Assembly: GCF_003387075.1 (NCBI RefSeq)
Contig: NZ_QUMQ01000001.1
Location: 6,820,001-6,884,000 of the forward strand
Origin: Asanoa ferruginea
GTDB taxonomy: Bacteria > Actinomycetota > Actinomycetes > Mycobacteriales > Micromonosporaceae
Direction of reading: 5' to 3'
DNA: 64,000 nucleotides
Within the stretch, counting starts at the first letter, position 1. Each line of letters starts with the position of its first letter. This document shows, in pieces, positions 54,568-63,051 of this stretch. A program made the translations under genes and the position numbers. The notes under the pieces were generated by a model. The model saw only the letters and a program-made list of their open reading frames with translations. It did not search any database and had not been told where the DNA came from.

Positions 54568-55344
54568 CTACGCGTCGCGTAGGCGGAGCAGCGCCCCACC
54601 CAGCAGGAGCGCCCCCGCCGCCCAGAGGGCCAGCACTCCGAGCCCGGCCCACGGCCCGATCGGCAGGTCCGCGACGCCGACCGTGTGCTGGATCGACAAC
54701 CCGGCGTCGCTCGGGGTGAGCTGCCGCAACCGCTTCTCCCAGTCCGGGTCCGAGACGACCGTGATCAGCACCGGCGCCAGATAGAGCACCGCGAGCACGA
54801 CGCCCACCCCGGTGGGTGCGTCGCGTACCGCCGCCGCCAGGCCCAGGCTCAACAAAGCGACCAGGTTCAGATACAGCACCGAGCCGAACACCGCCCGCAG
54901 TGTCGCCCCGTCGGTCAGCGACAGCGGGGGATAGCCGTGCGCGGCGGTGAACCCGCGACCGGGCAGGATCAGCCGCCCGGCCAGGTAGGCGCCGAGCACC
55001 CCCGGGATCGCCGCCGCCAGGGTCGCGCCGGCGACCACCACGCCCTTCGCGGCCAGGAGCGTCACCCGCGACGGCACCGCCGCGAGCGTGGTGCGGATCA
55101 GGCCGTGGCGGTATTCGTCGCCGATCACCAGCACCGCGAGCACCGCGACGATCGCCTGGCCGAGTTGGACGCCCGTCAGGGTGGTCCGGACCGCGTCCTG
55201 GCCGCACCCCGCCGCCGGGCACTTCGCCGCGCCAACCGCCGCCGCGCTCAGCGAAACCGTCAGCACCGCCGCCCCGATCACCAGCCACAACGGGCCGGCC
55301 ACCGTGCGCAGTTTGGTCCACTCGGCGTGCAACGCGGCGGTCAT
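54568..55344 (-). CDS. ABC-2 type permease, first of two in the exporter
   Basis: 258 aa, ATG start overlapping the upstream permease stop. Six hydrophobic helices in the ABC-2 pattern, with TAALHAEWTKLRTVAGPLWLVIG at the N-terminus and EYRHGLIRTTLAAVPSRVTLLAAKG in the first cytoplasmic loop, as in many actinobacterial export permeases. It works with the larger permease at 55341 and the ATPase at 56843. Confidence 0.9.
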   Translation of the reverse strand: MTAALHAEWTKLRTVAGPLWLVIGAAVLTVSLSAAAVGAAKCPAAGCGQDAVRTTLTGVQLGQAIVAVLAVLVIGDEYRHGLIRTTLAAVPSRVTLLAAKGVVVAGATLAAAIPGVLGAYLAGRLILPGRGFTAAHGYPPLSLTDGATLRAVFGSVLYLNLVALLSLGLAAAVRDAPTGVGVVLAVLYLAPVLITVVSDPDWEKRLRQLTPSDAGLSIQHTVGVADLPIGPWAGLGVLALWAAGALLLGGALLRLRDA

Positions 55345-56846
55345 GCGTCCCTCCGGCGCAGCAGCACGGCGGCGATCGCGAGCGCGGCCACCGTCCAGCC
55401 GCAGAGCACCGCGAAACCGCCCCACGGCGACAGCGGGAAATAGCCGAACGCCGGCGTGTAGGCCTGATAGACCTGCGGCCACACGTGCAGTGTCTGCTGC
55501 ACCGCGAACGCCGCGGCGGGGGTCAACCGCAACACCCATTGCGCGGGTACGGCCGGCAGCACCGCCGCCACCGACAGGATGTAGGGCAGCGTGATGAGCA
55601 CGACGACGGCCGCCACCGCTCCGGCGCCCCGCCGCAGGATGGTGCCGATCGCGAGGGCGAAGACCGCCGCCACGGCGAGCAGGGCGGCGGTGCCGACCAC
55701 CAGGCGCACCTGCGTGCCGATCGGCGCCGGATAGCCGTCGCCGCCGAGGATCGCCTTGCCGAACAGCAGGGCGCCGGTCGAGGCGATCAGGCCGACGACG
55801 AACGTGATCGCGCCGAGCACGACCGCCTTGGCCGCGAGCACCCGGATCCGGCCCGGTGTGGTGGTGAACGTGACGCGGACCAGGCCGCGCCGGTATTCGG
55901 TGGTGATGAACAGGACCCCGAGCACCGCCACGACGGTCAGCGCCGCGAAGCTGCCGACCAGCGTCTGCTCGAGCTTCGGCCCCGGAGCGCCGGTGGTCGG
56001 CGCGACGTCGCCGGAACCCTGCACGGTGAACGTGTCGCCGGTGCGGGTGGAGACCACCGGCGGCGCCTGCGGGTCGCTGGCGCTGGAGACGTCGGCCGTC
56101 ACCCAGTCGGCACCCGGACGGCCGCCGCTGATCGCGAGGTTGTCGAACGTGCCCGTCGCGATGACCTTGCCGCCCATGCTGCTGGAGCCGCCGAGAAACT
56201 GTTCGAACTCCTCGTGCCCGGGCGTGGCGACGAAGATCCCGGCGGTCGCGTCGCCGGCCGCGAGCGACGCGGTGCCGACCTCGGTCCAGGCGGTGCCGTC
56301 GGCCGACGCGTACCCGGTGACCGTCCCGCCCGTTCGCACCAGCCGCAGCCAGCGCGCGTCGGCCGGCCCCGCCTTGTCGTGGATGTAGTCGTGCTGCATG
56401 CGTACCCCGTGCCCACCGGTCACCATGACCGCCGCGTAGGCCGAACCGGGCGTGGTGCTCGACTTCACGATCAGGCCCGCCTTGGCCCATGGCTCGGCCG
56501 GTCCCGGCGCCGGCGCCGCCGGCCGGTCCGGCGCGGTGGGCGCGGCGCCTTCGGGCGCGCCCGTTGGTGGTTCGGAGCCGATCAGCGACGCGACCCGCAC
56601 GGTCAGCGTGCCGTCGCCGTCGAGCGGCTGGTGCACGAGGGTGAGCCCGTCGAGCACCGGAAGGCCGTCCGGCCCGACCGGTGCCTTGCCGCGACCGGGA
56701 CCTCCGCCGGTGTGGCTGCTGCCGGCACCCGCCAGCCCCGCGAACAGCAGCATCAGGAAGACGGCGAGCCCGCAGCCGATCACCCAGCCGCGGACCGACC
56801 GGAACTTGGTCAGCTCGGCATGCAGGAGCCCGACGAACCCGCTCAT
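55341..56846 (-). CDS. ABC-2 type permease with a large extracytoplasmic insert
   Basis: 501 aa, ATG start overlapping the ATPase gene end. TM1 (VRGWVIGCGLAVFLMLLFAGLAG) is followed by about 230 residues of extracytoplasmic domain (WAKAGLIVKSSTTPGSAYAAVMVTGGHGV, RWLRLVRTGGTVTGYASADGTAWTEVG) that looks like a concanavalin-like/DUF1349 fold, then the remaining five helices with EYRRGLVRVTFTTTPGRIRVLAAK. The insert probably binds a sugar or the exported molecule. Part of the exporter regulated by the divergent two-component system. Confidence 0.88.
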   Translation of the reverse strand: MSGFVGLLHAELTKFRSVRGWVIGCGLAVFLMLLFAGLAGAGSSHTGGGPGRGKAPVGPDGLPVLDGLTLVHQPLDGDGTLTVRVASLIGSEPPTGAPEGAAPTAPDRPAAPAPGPAEPWAKAGLIVKSSTTPGSAYAAVMVTGGHGVRMQHDYIHDKAGPADARWLRLVRTGGTVTGYASADGTAWTEVGTASLAAGDATAGIFVATPGHEEFEQFLGGSSSMGGKVIATGTFDNLAISGGRPGADWVTADVSSASDPQAPPVVSTRTGDTFTVQGSGDVAPTTGAPGPKLEQTLVGSFAALTVVAVLGVLFITTEYRRGLVRVTFTTTPGRIRVLAAKAVVLGAITFVVGLIASTGALLFGKAILGGDGYPAPIGTQVRLVVGTAALLAVAAVFALAIGTILRRGAGAVAAVVVLITLPYILSVAAVLPAVPAQWVLRLTPAAAFAVQQTLHVWPQVYQAYTPAFGYFPLSPWGGFAVLCGWTVAALAIAAVLLRRRDA

Positions 56847-57772
56847 CGCGCGACCTCCGTCGGCTCGGCGCGGAACTCGACGGCGTCGCGGGTCAGGTCC
56901 ATGTATGCCTCTTCCAGCGTTGCCCGGTGCGCGGCCACTTCCGAGAACGGGACGCCGGCCCCGCTGAGCACCGTCACCACCCGGTCGGCGGGGAGCCCGT
57001 CGACGGTCAGGGTGTCGCGCTCGGTCACCGCGACGGTGGCGCCCTCGCGGGCCAGCGCGGTCATCGCCTCGGTCCGGGCGGCGGTCCGCACGGTGACCCG
57101 GTCGCCCGAGGCCGCCGCGATCAGGTCGGCGACGCTCGTGTCGGCGACCACCCGGCCGCGGCCGACCACGACCAGGTGGCCGGCGGTGTCCTGCAACTCG
57201 CTCATCAGGTGGCTGGAGACCAGCACGGCGCGACCCTCGGCGGCGAGCGCGCGCAGGAAGCCGCGCATCCACCGGATCCCCTCCGGGTCGAGCCCGTTGA
57301 ACGGCTCGTCGAGCATCAGCACCGGCGGGTCGCCGAGCAGCGCGCCGGCGACCCCCAGCCGCTGCCGCATGCCGAGCGAGTAGCCGCCCGCCGAACGCCG
57401 GCCGACGTCGGCCAGCCCGGTCAGCCGGAGCACCTCGTCGACCCGCTTGCCGCCGAGCCGCTGCGAATGCGCCTGCCAGAGCAGGTGGTCGCGGCCGCTG
57501 CGGGACGGATGCAGGGCGGATGCGTCGAGCAACGCGCCGACGTGCCGCAGCGGCGTGCGCAGGCTGCGGTACGGCCGGCCCCCGATGAGCGCGGTGCCCG
57601 CGTCGACCCGGTCGAGACCGAGGACGACACGCATGGTCGTGGACTTGCCGGCGCCGTTGGGCCCGACGAACGCGGTAACCCGGCCCGGGGTGACGGTGAA
57701 CGTCATCCCGTCCAGCGCCACGGTCGACCCGTACGTCTTGCGCAGGTCGGTGACCTCGATGGTGGCTTCCAT
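56843..57772 (-). CDS. ABC transporter ATP-binding protein
   Basis: 309 aa, ATG start. Walker A GPNGAGKST, signature YSLGMRQR (as in the DrrA/CcmA class), Walker B VLMLDEPFNGLD and H-loop SSHLMSE. The extra C-terminal 100 residues are typical of DrrA-type export ATPases. Followed by two ABC-2 permeases with overlapping genes. Divergent from the histidine kinase gene; the region between holds dyad sites. Confidence 0.94.
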   Translation of the reverse strand: MEATIEVTDLRKTYGSTVALDGMTFTVTPGRVTAFVGPNGAGKSTTMRVVLGLDRVDAGTALIGGRPYRSLRTPLRHVGALLDASALHPSRSGRDHLLWQAHSQRLGGKRVDEVLRLTGLADVGRRSAGGYSLGMRQRLGVAGALLGDPPVLMLDEPFNGLDPEGIRWMRGFLRALAAEGRAVLVSSHLMSELQDTAGHLVVVGRGRVVADTSVADLIAAASGDRVTVRTAARTEAMTALAREGATVAVTERDTLTVDGLPADRVVTVLSGAGVPFSEVAAHRATLEEAYMDLTRDAVEFRAEPTEVAR

Positions 57773-57802
57773 GACACGTCACGCTACGAACTGGGGCGCT
57801 CC

Positions 57803-57879
57803 GGGTCGTCCCGCGTGGGAGCCATTTTCGGCATCCCTGGCGGGAGGGGCAGGCGCATCCCTGGTGCGAGGGACGACCC
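57803..57879. promoter_or_regulatory. Array of three TCCC/GGGA dyads between exporter and two-component genes
   Basis: TCCC-GCGT-GGGA (57809-57820), TCCC-TGGC-GGGA (57834-57845) and TCCCT-GGTGCG-AGGGA (57858-57873) have centres 25 and 26 bp apart. GGGTCGTCCC (57803-57812) and its exact complement (57870-57879) frame the array. Likely binding sites for the NarL-type regulator at 59017 acting on both divergent promoters. Read by eye, without experimental support. Confidence 0.5.
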
Positions 57880-57907
57880 CGCGCCGGCCGGCGGCGAGAA
57901 TGGCAGC

Positions 57908-59020
57908 GTGACCCCGCCCGCGACCCGGCGCGCGGCCGCCGCCGTGCTGGCGGTGGCCGCGCTCGTCGAGGTGCTGGCCCGCTCCGCGTCGTCAGACGTC
58001 ACCACGCAGTTCCTGGTGGTGGTCGGCGCGCTCGCGGTGGCGTCGACGGCGCCGCTGGCGTTGCGCAACCCGACCGCCGGCGCGCTGCTGATCACCGCCG
58101 CGTCGGTGCTCTCGCTGGCCGGCTTCCGGCTGGCGATCGTGACCGGCCTGCTGGCCCAACTCGTGGCCGGCTACCTGGTCGGCCGCCGGGGTGCGCTCGG
58201 GGTGGCGGTGCCGCTCGGCCTGCCCTACCTGGTGCTGGCGTTCTTCTTCCCGGCCGCGGTGGTGCTGGCCGGCCTGTTGCCGATGTGCGTGCTGGCCGGC
58301 GCCGCGCGTCGGGTCAGCCGGGCCGACGCCGCACACCTGGCGGCCCAGGACGCGTTCGCCGGGACGCTGGTCGAGCACACCGCGCGCGGCGAGCGGGCCC
58401 GGATCGCCCGGGAGTTGCACGACGTGGTGGCACACCACATCTCGATGATCTCGGTGCAGGCGGAGAACGCGCGGCTGACGACCGCGGGGTTGCCGGAGGC
58501 GGGCGCACAGAGATTTCTGGCCATCGGGGGTACGGCTCGCGCCGCGCTCACCGAGATGCGCCGCCTGCTGGGGGTCCTCCGTTCCGATGCCGACGTCGGT
58601 GTCCCGGACCGGCGCCCACAGCCCGGCGTGCGCGAGTTGACCGAGTTGCTCGACGAGGCCCGCGACGCGTCCGGCGCGGGCACCCGGCTGATCCTGAGCG
58701 GTGCGCCGGTGCCGCTGGACCCGGGCGTGGAGTTGGCCGCCTACCGGATCGTGCAGGAGGCGCTGACCAACGCCCGCCGGCACGCACCCGGCGCGGCGGT
58801 CGACGTCGAGATCACCTATCGTCCGGACGCGCTGTGCCTGCGGATCCGCGACAACGGCCCTGGTCCGCCGCCCGGCTCTGGCGGCGGGCACGGCCTGTCC
58901 GGGATGCGCGAGCGGGCCGCGGCCGTCGGCGGAGAACTGCGTACCGGATCCGGCGGTGCCGCCGCCGGCGGCTTCGTCGTCGAGGCCACGCTGCCCACCT
59001 CAGCCCAGGAGGACCGATGA
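57908..59020 (+). CDS. NarL/LiaS-type sensor histidine kinase
   Basis: 370 aa, GTG start. The N-terminal 130 residues contain five to six membrane helices. HisKA_3 motif [28 protein letters not shown] has the phospho-acceptor His; the ATPase part has [50 protein letters not shown] and G2 features. Overlaps the regulator gene (ATGA). Probably senses an envelope or drug signal and controls the divergent exporter. Confidence 0.94.
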   Translation: MTPPATRRAAAAVLAVAALVEVLARSASSDVTTQFLVVVGALAVASTAPLALRNPTAGALLITAASVLSLAGFRLAIVTGLLAQLVAGYLVGRRGALGVAVPLGLPYLVLAFFFPAAVVLAGLLPMCVLAGAARRVSRADAAHLAAQDAFAGTLVEHTARGERARIARELHDVVAHHISMISVQAENARLTTAGLPEAGAQRFLAIGGTARAALTEMRRLLGVLRSDADVGVPDRRPQPGVRELTELLDEARDASGAGTRLILSGAPVPLDPGVELAAYRIVQEALTNARRHAPGAAVDVEITYRPDALCLRIRDNGPGPPPGSGGGHGLSGMRERAAAVGGELRTGSGGAAAGGFVVEATLPTSAQEDR

Positions 59021-59679
59021 TCCGCGTGGTGGTGGCCGACGACCACGAGGTGGTGCGCGGCGGGTTCGCCGGCCTGCTGGCCACCCAGCCCGACATCACC
59101 GTGGTCGGCACGGCCGCCGACGGCGCCGAGGCGGTGAAGGTCTGCGCGGCCACGACGCCCGACGTGGTGCTGATGGACGTGCGGATGCCCGGCGTCGACG
59201 GCATCGAGGCGACCCGGCTGCTGACCGCGTCGCCGGCACACCCGCGGGTGCTCATCCTGACCACGTTCGACCTCGACGAATACGTCTACGACGCGATCCG
59301 CGCGGGCGCCAGCGGCTTCCTGCTCAAGGACGTGCGCGCGGAGTCGCTGTTCGACGCGGTTCGGGTGGTCGCGGCGGGGGAGGCCCTGCTCGCGCCGACC
59401 GTGACCCGCCGGCTGATCAGCGAGTTCGCCCGCCAACACCGTCCATCGGCACCCGACCCGGCGGCGCTGTCGGCGCTGACCCCGCGGGAGACCCAGGTGT
59501 TGCGCCTGGTGGCCGAGGGTCTGTCCAACCCGGAGATCGCCGCCCGCCTGGTGGTCACGGAGGAGACGGTCAAGACCCACGTCAGCCGGATGCTCACGAA
59601 GCTCGGCCTGCGCGACCGCACCCAGGCGGTGGTCGCCGCGTATGAAACGGGGCTGGTCGTCCCGCGCAGCCGCGCCTAG
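59017..59679 (+). CDS. NarL/LuxR-type response regulator
   Basis: 220 aa, ATG overlapping the kinase stop. Receiver domain with [13 protein letters not shown], phosphorylation Asp in [10 protein letters not shown] and the Lys in [14 protein letters not shown]-terminal LuxR helix-turn-helix [48 protein letters not shown]. It probably binds the dyads at 57803-57879. Confidence 0.95.
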   Translation: MIRVVVADDHEVVRGGFAGLLATQPDITVVGTAADGAEAVKVCAATTPDVVLMDVRMPGVDGIEATRLLTASPAHPRVLILTTFDLDEYVYDAIRAGASGFLLKDVRAESLFDAVRVVAAGEALLAPTVTRRLISEFARQHRPSAPDPAALSALTPRETQVLRLVAEGLSNPEIAARLVVTEETVKTHVSRMLTKLGLRDRTQAVVAAYETGLVVPRSRA

Positions 59680-59722
59680 CGCGCGGTCCGTTCGGGTGCA
59701 GCAGGGGAGCCGATCGGGCCGA

Positions 59723-59738
59723 GCCCCGCTTCCGGGGC
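59723..59738 (+). terminator. Small hairpin after the response regulator gene
   Basis: GCCCCG and CGGGGC pair around CTTC, 44 bases after the stop. The stable tetraloop and position suggest the end of the two-component transcript. Confidence 0.45.
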
Positions 59739-59807
59739 AGCCGCGACGGGCGCGCATTCCTAGACTGCTGGGCGGTTGATCTCATGATCAAGAGAGGTAT
59801 GACGTAG

Positions 59808-60176
59808 ATGGCCCTGCGCGACAAGCTCATCGAGCGGACCCAGCCCCTGCTCCCCGGCGAACAGATCCAGCAGATCTTCCTTGCCCAGTCCGGCGTCACC
59901 CCGTGGGCGAGCGCCTTCGCCGGTCTGCTCGGCCAGACCCTGCTCCGCCGCCGCATCGTGGCGGTAACCGACCGGTCCATCGTGGTCCTGAGCACGAACT
60001 TCAACGGCACCGCGCCCAACGAGGTGCTGCGCCGGCTGCCGCGGCAGACAGCGATCGGCCCGGCCAAAGGCATCTGGGCCCGGATCAACGTCGGCGACGA
60101 GAAGACCTGGTCGCACGCCAGGTTCCGCAAGGAGATCGAAGCCGCTGACGCCGCCCTGGGCACCAACGCGCGGTAG
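59808..60176 (+). CDS. Small PH-domain-like protein
   Basis: 122 aa, ATG start after AGAGAGG. The N-terminus (LIERTQPLLPGEQIQQIFLAQSG) and the following strands (RRRIVAVTDRSIVVLSTNFNG) look like bacterial PH/GRAM-type domains. A short amphipathic stretch lies between. Function unknown; it is bracketed by hairpins and so is probably transcribed alone. Confidence 0.75.
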   Translation: MALRDKLIERTQPLLPGEQIQQIFLAQSGVTPWASAFAGLLGQTLLRRRIVAVTDRSIVVLSTNFNGTAPNEVLRRLPRQTAIGPAKGIWARINVGDEKTWSHARFRKEIEAADAALGTNAR

Positions 60177-60183
60177 CGCGTAC

Positions 60184-60214
60184 GCGGGGTGACGAACAAC
60201 CGTCGTCACCCCGC
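60184..60214 (+). terminator. Strong hairpin after the PH-like gene
   Basis: GCGGGGTGACG (60184-60194) and CGTCACCCCGC (60204-60214) pair perfectly around a 9-base loop. It lies seven bases after the stop codon. Confidence 0.65.
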
Positions 60215-60349
60215 CGCTGCTGTCGCATCCGCCCCGCCAGCACCGGGTTATCGGGGTCGGCGTCAAGGACGAGTCAGATGCGGGGTCCGCGGCGTATCGA
60301 CCGCGTCAAGGAACGTCGCGGGCGCTCCGGGCGGGTTCACGATCAATGC

Positions 60350-60682
60350 ATGAGCGGAGAGGTCGAAGCGGTGGTCCTGGTGTGGCTCAACCACACCAAG
60401 GACGCGCCCTGCCTGGAGGCCTACCTGGCACGTCGGCCGGAGGTGGTCGATGCCTGGTGGGTCGCCGCCGATAGTGATGCCGTCGTCCGGGTGCGGTGCC
60501 AGGACATGGCGGCCCTCGACGGCCTGGTCCGCGGGCTCCGGCACCACGCCGGGGCCGGGCGCACCCTGACCCATCTGGTGCTGCGCCCGTTCGACCTGCA
60601 TCGATCAAGGAGCTGGCATGAGCCTCTCGGATCTCATCCCGTCACTACGCACGTCGTTGCCACCGCAGCGGCTCTGCACTGA
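60350..60682 (+). CDS. Stand-alone Lrp/AsnC ligand-binding (RAM) domain-like protein
   Basis: 110 aa from the ATG at 60350 (an upstream start at 60278 would add an unusual basic stretch). The alpha/beta pattern EAVVLVWLNH ... DAWWVAADSDAVVRVRCQDMAALDGLVRGLRHHAGAGRTLTHLVLRPFDL resembles the AsnC/Lrp effector-binding domain without the DNA-binding part. The last 65 bases overlap the lysA-like gene in another frame. It may bind an amino acid and modulate the coupled enzyme; this is inferred. Confidence 0.65.
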   Translation: MSGEVEAVVLVWLNHTKDAPCLEAYLARRPEVVDAWWVAADSDAVVRVRCQDMAALDGLVRGLRHHAGAGRTLTHLVLRPFDLHRSRSWHEPLGSHPVTTHVVATAAALH

Positions 60683-61967
60683 GATCTGGCCGGCGTCCAC
60701 CCGTCACACCGGGCACGGCGCGATCACGATCGGCGGGGTCGACCTCGCCGACCTCGCGGAGCAATACGGAACACCGGCGTACGTCATTGACGAGGGAGAG
60801 GTTCGGGAACACTGCCGGGAGTACGGCGCGGCCTTCGGCAAGGGCAACGTGGTGTACGCGGCCAAGGCGCTGACCAGCCGGGCGGTGCTGCGATGGGTGC
60901 AGGAGGAGGGGCTCGGGCTCAGCGTCTACTCCGAGGGACAGCTCTCGGTCGCCGCCGCGGTGGGCTTTCCGGCCGAGCGGATCATCCTGCACGGCGACGC
61001 CAAGACCCCCGCTGACCTCCAGGCCGCGCTCGACTACGGCGTCGGCCGGGTGGTCATCGAGTCGGCCTCGGAGGTGACCCGGCTCGCCGCGATCGCGACG
61101 CGGAAGCAGCGGGTGCTGATCCGGGTGCTCCCGCCGCACGACAACGTCTTCGACGGCGTCGCGGGTATCCCCGCGCCGTGCGACGCCGACCGGTTCGGTG
61201 TCGCGGCGCCCAGCGAGGCCTTCGACGACCTGGTCAAGCGGATCGTCGCCCAGCCGAAGCTGGAACTGGTCGGCCTGGACTGTTACGTCGGCTCGCAGAT
61301 CAGCCGGTTCGGCGGCTACGAGCGGGCGATCCAGCGACTGGTCCAGGTGGCCGGGCATCTTGCCCGTACCAAGGGAATCCTGGTCCGGGAGATCAACATC
61401 GGTGGGGGTCACGCCGCCCCCGCCGTGGACGGCGAATCCCCCTTCGCTGTCGCCGCGTTCGCAGGCCGGGCCCGGGCGGTCCTGGGCCTGGCTTGCGAAC
61501 GCCAGGGCGTGCCGGAACCGGAGCTCGTGGTGACACCGGGCCGGGCGGTTGTCGCCCGGGCCGGGGTGGCCCTGTACCGGGTCGTGGCGGTTCGCCGCGA
61601 GCCGGAGGGCACCCAACTCGTCGCCATCGACGGAGGGCTGAGCGACAACCCCCGGCCAGCTCTCTACGGAGCCCGGTATACGGCCGTCCTGCTGGGCCGG
61701 GCCGGCGACGGCCCGGCGGTGTCGAGCACGATCGTCGGCCGCCATGACGAGGCCGGCGACGTGCTCGCCCGGTCGGTGCCACTGCCGGCCGACCTGCGCC
61801 CCGGCGATCTGCTCGCCGCCCCCGGCGCGGGTGCCTACCACCTGCCGCTGGCGTCCAACTACAACCTGGTCGGGCGCCCGCCGCTGATCGCGGTGCGCGA
61901 CGGCGTGGCCCGCGTCGTGGTGCGGCGGGAAACGATCGACGACGTGCTCTGCCGGGACGTCGCCTAG
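60618..61967 (+). CDS. lysA: PLP-dependent decarboxylase related to diaminopimelate decarboxylase, altered active site
   Basis: 449 aa, ATG start with AAGGAG five bases upstream. The fold III PLP barrel is clear: VVYAAKAL with PLP Lys83, GLGLSVYSEGQLSVA, INIGGGHAAP and PGRAVVARAG. Two usually conserved sites differ: the HIGSQ motif reads DCYVGSQ (221-227), and CESGD, whose Cys acts in the other subunit, reads HDEAGD with Asp377 at the Cys position. It may decarboxylate another amino acid or be catalytically weak. The upstream RAM-like gene overlaps it. The symbol marks the family only. Confidence 0.8.
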   Translation: MSLSDLIPSLRTSLPPQRLCTEIWPASTRHTGHGAITIGGVDLADLAEQYGTPAYVIDEGEVREHCREYGAAFGKGNVVYAAKALTSRAVLRWVQEEGLGLSVYSEGQLSVAAAVGFPAERIILHGDAKTPADLQAALDYGVGRVVIESASEVTRLAAIATRKQRVLIRVLPPHDNVFDGVAGIPAPCDADRFGVAAPSEAFDDLVKRIVAQPKLELVGLDCYVGSQISRFGGYERAIQRLVQVAGHLARTKGILVREINIGGGHAAPAVDGESPFAVAAFAGRARAVLGLACERQGVPEPELVVTPGRAVVARAGVALYRVVAVRREPEGTQLVAIDGGLSDNPRPALYGARYTAVLLGRAGDGPAVSSTIVGRHDEAGDVLARSVPLPADLRPGDLLAAPGAGAYHLPLASNYNLVGRPPLIAVRDGVARVVVRRETIDDVLCRDVA

Positions 61968-61971
61968 GGGC

Positions 61972-62394
61972 CTAGATCGTGATCCACTCGGTGACCACGA
62001 CGGCGTCTCCGGCGCGCAGGTGCAGCCGGAACATGCCGCGCGGCACCGGGCCGAGCACGAACCAGCCGACGTCGTCGACCTGCGCGACCGCCACCACCCC
62101 CGAGCGGTCGCGTAGCTCGATCTCGCCGCGCTGGGGCGGCACGACCTGACCGTGCAACGCGTCGTCGGTGACCTCGACCTCGATCGTGAGGTCGCGGGCG
62201 GCGAAGGTCAGTGCCCGCACCGCAGCCGGTTCGGCTCGGGCACCGACCGCCGGGTCAGGGGTGAGCGCGGCCAACTCGGCGTCGACCGTGCGCCAGGCGA
62301 ACGCCGACCGGCCGATCTCGCGGATCCGCTCGGGCACGTCGGCGGCGGAGTGCCGGGCCGCGGCGAGGGCGGCCAGGATCTCGTCGTCGTTCAT
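61972..62394 (-). CDS. Protein coupled to an ECF sigma factor
   Basis: 140 aa, ATG overlapping the sigma stop. The N-terminal part is helical (DEILAALAAARHSAADVPERIREIGRSAFAWRTVDAELAAL); the C-terminal part is strand-rich (LTIEVEVTDDALHGQVVPPQRGEIELRDRSGVVAVAQVDDVGWFVLG). No membrane helix or zinc motif. It may regulate the sigma factor, as its position suggests, but it lacks known anti-sigma features. It faces lysA. Confidence 0.7.
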   Translation of the reverse strand: MNDDEILAALAAARHSAADVPERIREIGRSAFAWRTVDAELAALTPDPAVGARAEPAAVRALTFAARDLTIEVEVTDDALHGQVVPPQRGEIELRDRSGVVAVAQVDDVGWFVLGPVPRGMFRLHLRAGDAVVVTEWITI

Positions 62395-62960
62395 GGCTGC
62401 TCCGCTCCGGCGACCGCGGCCAGCACCGGGTCGCTCCGCAGCTTGTCGAGGCAGCGGCGGCGGGTCGGCCCGATGGCGCCGACCGGGGTGCCGGTGCTGC
62501 TGCTGATCTCGGCGTAGGGCGCCGGCGGATCGTCGAACAGCAGGGTGAGCAGCCGCCGGCAGTGCTCGGGCAGGTTGTCGAACGCGGCCCGCAGCGCGAT
62601 GTGCTGCTCCTGCGTCACCAGCAGTTCCTCGAACGCGGGGTCGTCGACCGTGTCGAGGCCGGACTCGTCGCCGACCAGCACCTGCCGCCGCCGGGAACGC
62701 AGCAGGGCCAGGCACTCCCGGCGCACGGTGGTGGCGAGCCAGCCCGGCAGCGCGGCCGGCTCGCGGATCGTGTCGAGGCGCTCGACCAGGCGCAGCCAGA
62801 CACAGGCGGCGACGTCTTCGGCATCGGCACCGCCGAGCCCGTAGCGCCGGCAGATCGCCCACACCAGCGGCGCGTAGCGGTCGACCAGGTCGTTCCAGGC
62901 CCCGGCGTCGCCGTGCCTGGCCAGCTCGACCAGCCCGACGACGGTGGGATCGTCGCGCAT
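62391..62960 (-). CDS. ECF sigma factor
   Basis: 189 aa, ATG with GGGAGGAGGGGG just before it. Sigma region 2: LVDRYAPLVWAICRRYGLGGADAEDVAACVWLRLVERLDTI; region 4: LPEHCRRLLTLLFDDPPAPYAEISSSTGTPVGAIGPTRRRCLDKLR. Typical small ECF length. Coupled to the following 140-residue protein. The signal is unknown. Confidence 0.92.
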   Translation of the reverse strand: MRDDPTVVGLVELARHGDAGAWNDLVDRYAPLVWAICRRYGLGGADAEDVAACVWLRLVERLDTIREPAALPGWLATTVRRECLALLRSRRRQVLVGDESGLDTVDDPAFEELLVTQEQHIALRAAFDNLPEHCRRLLTLLFDDPPAPYAEISSSTGTPVGAIGPTRRRCLDKLRSDPVLAAVAGAEQP

Positions 62961-63051
62961 GACCCCCTCCTCCCGTGGCCCGAACGTCCGTTGTCGACCC
63001 ACAGACACACTAACGGTCGCGGTTGATACACCCGCGGCTATATTTTCCGAG

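Noticed and set aside
60278-60349. Upstream start for the RAM-domain protein
   Set aside because: It would add 24 basic residues with no resemblance to Lrp domains; the ATG at 60350 begins at the first core strand.
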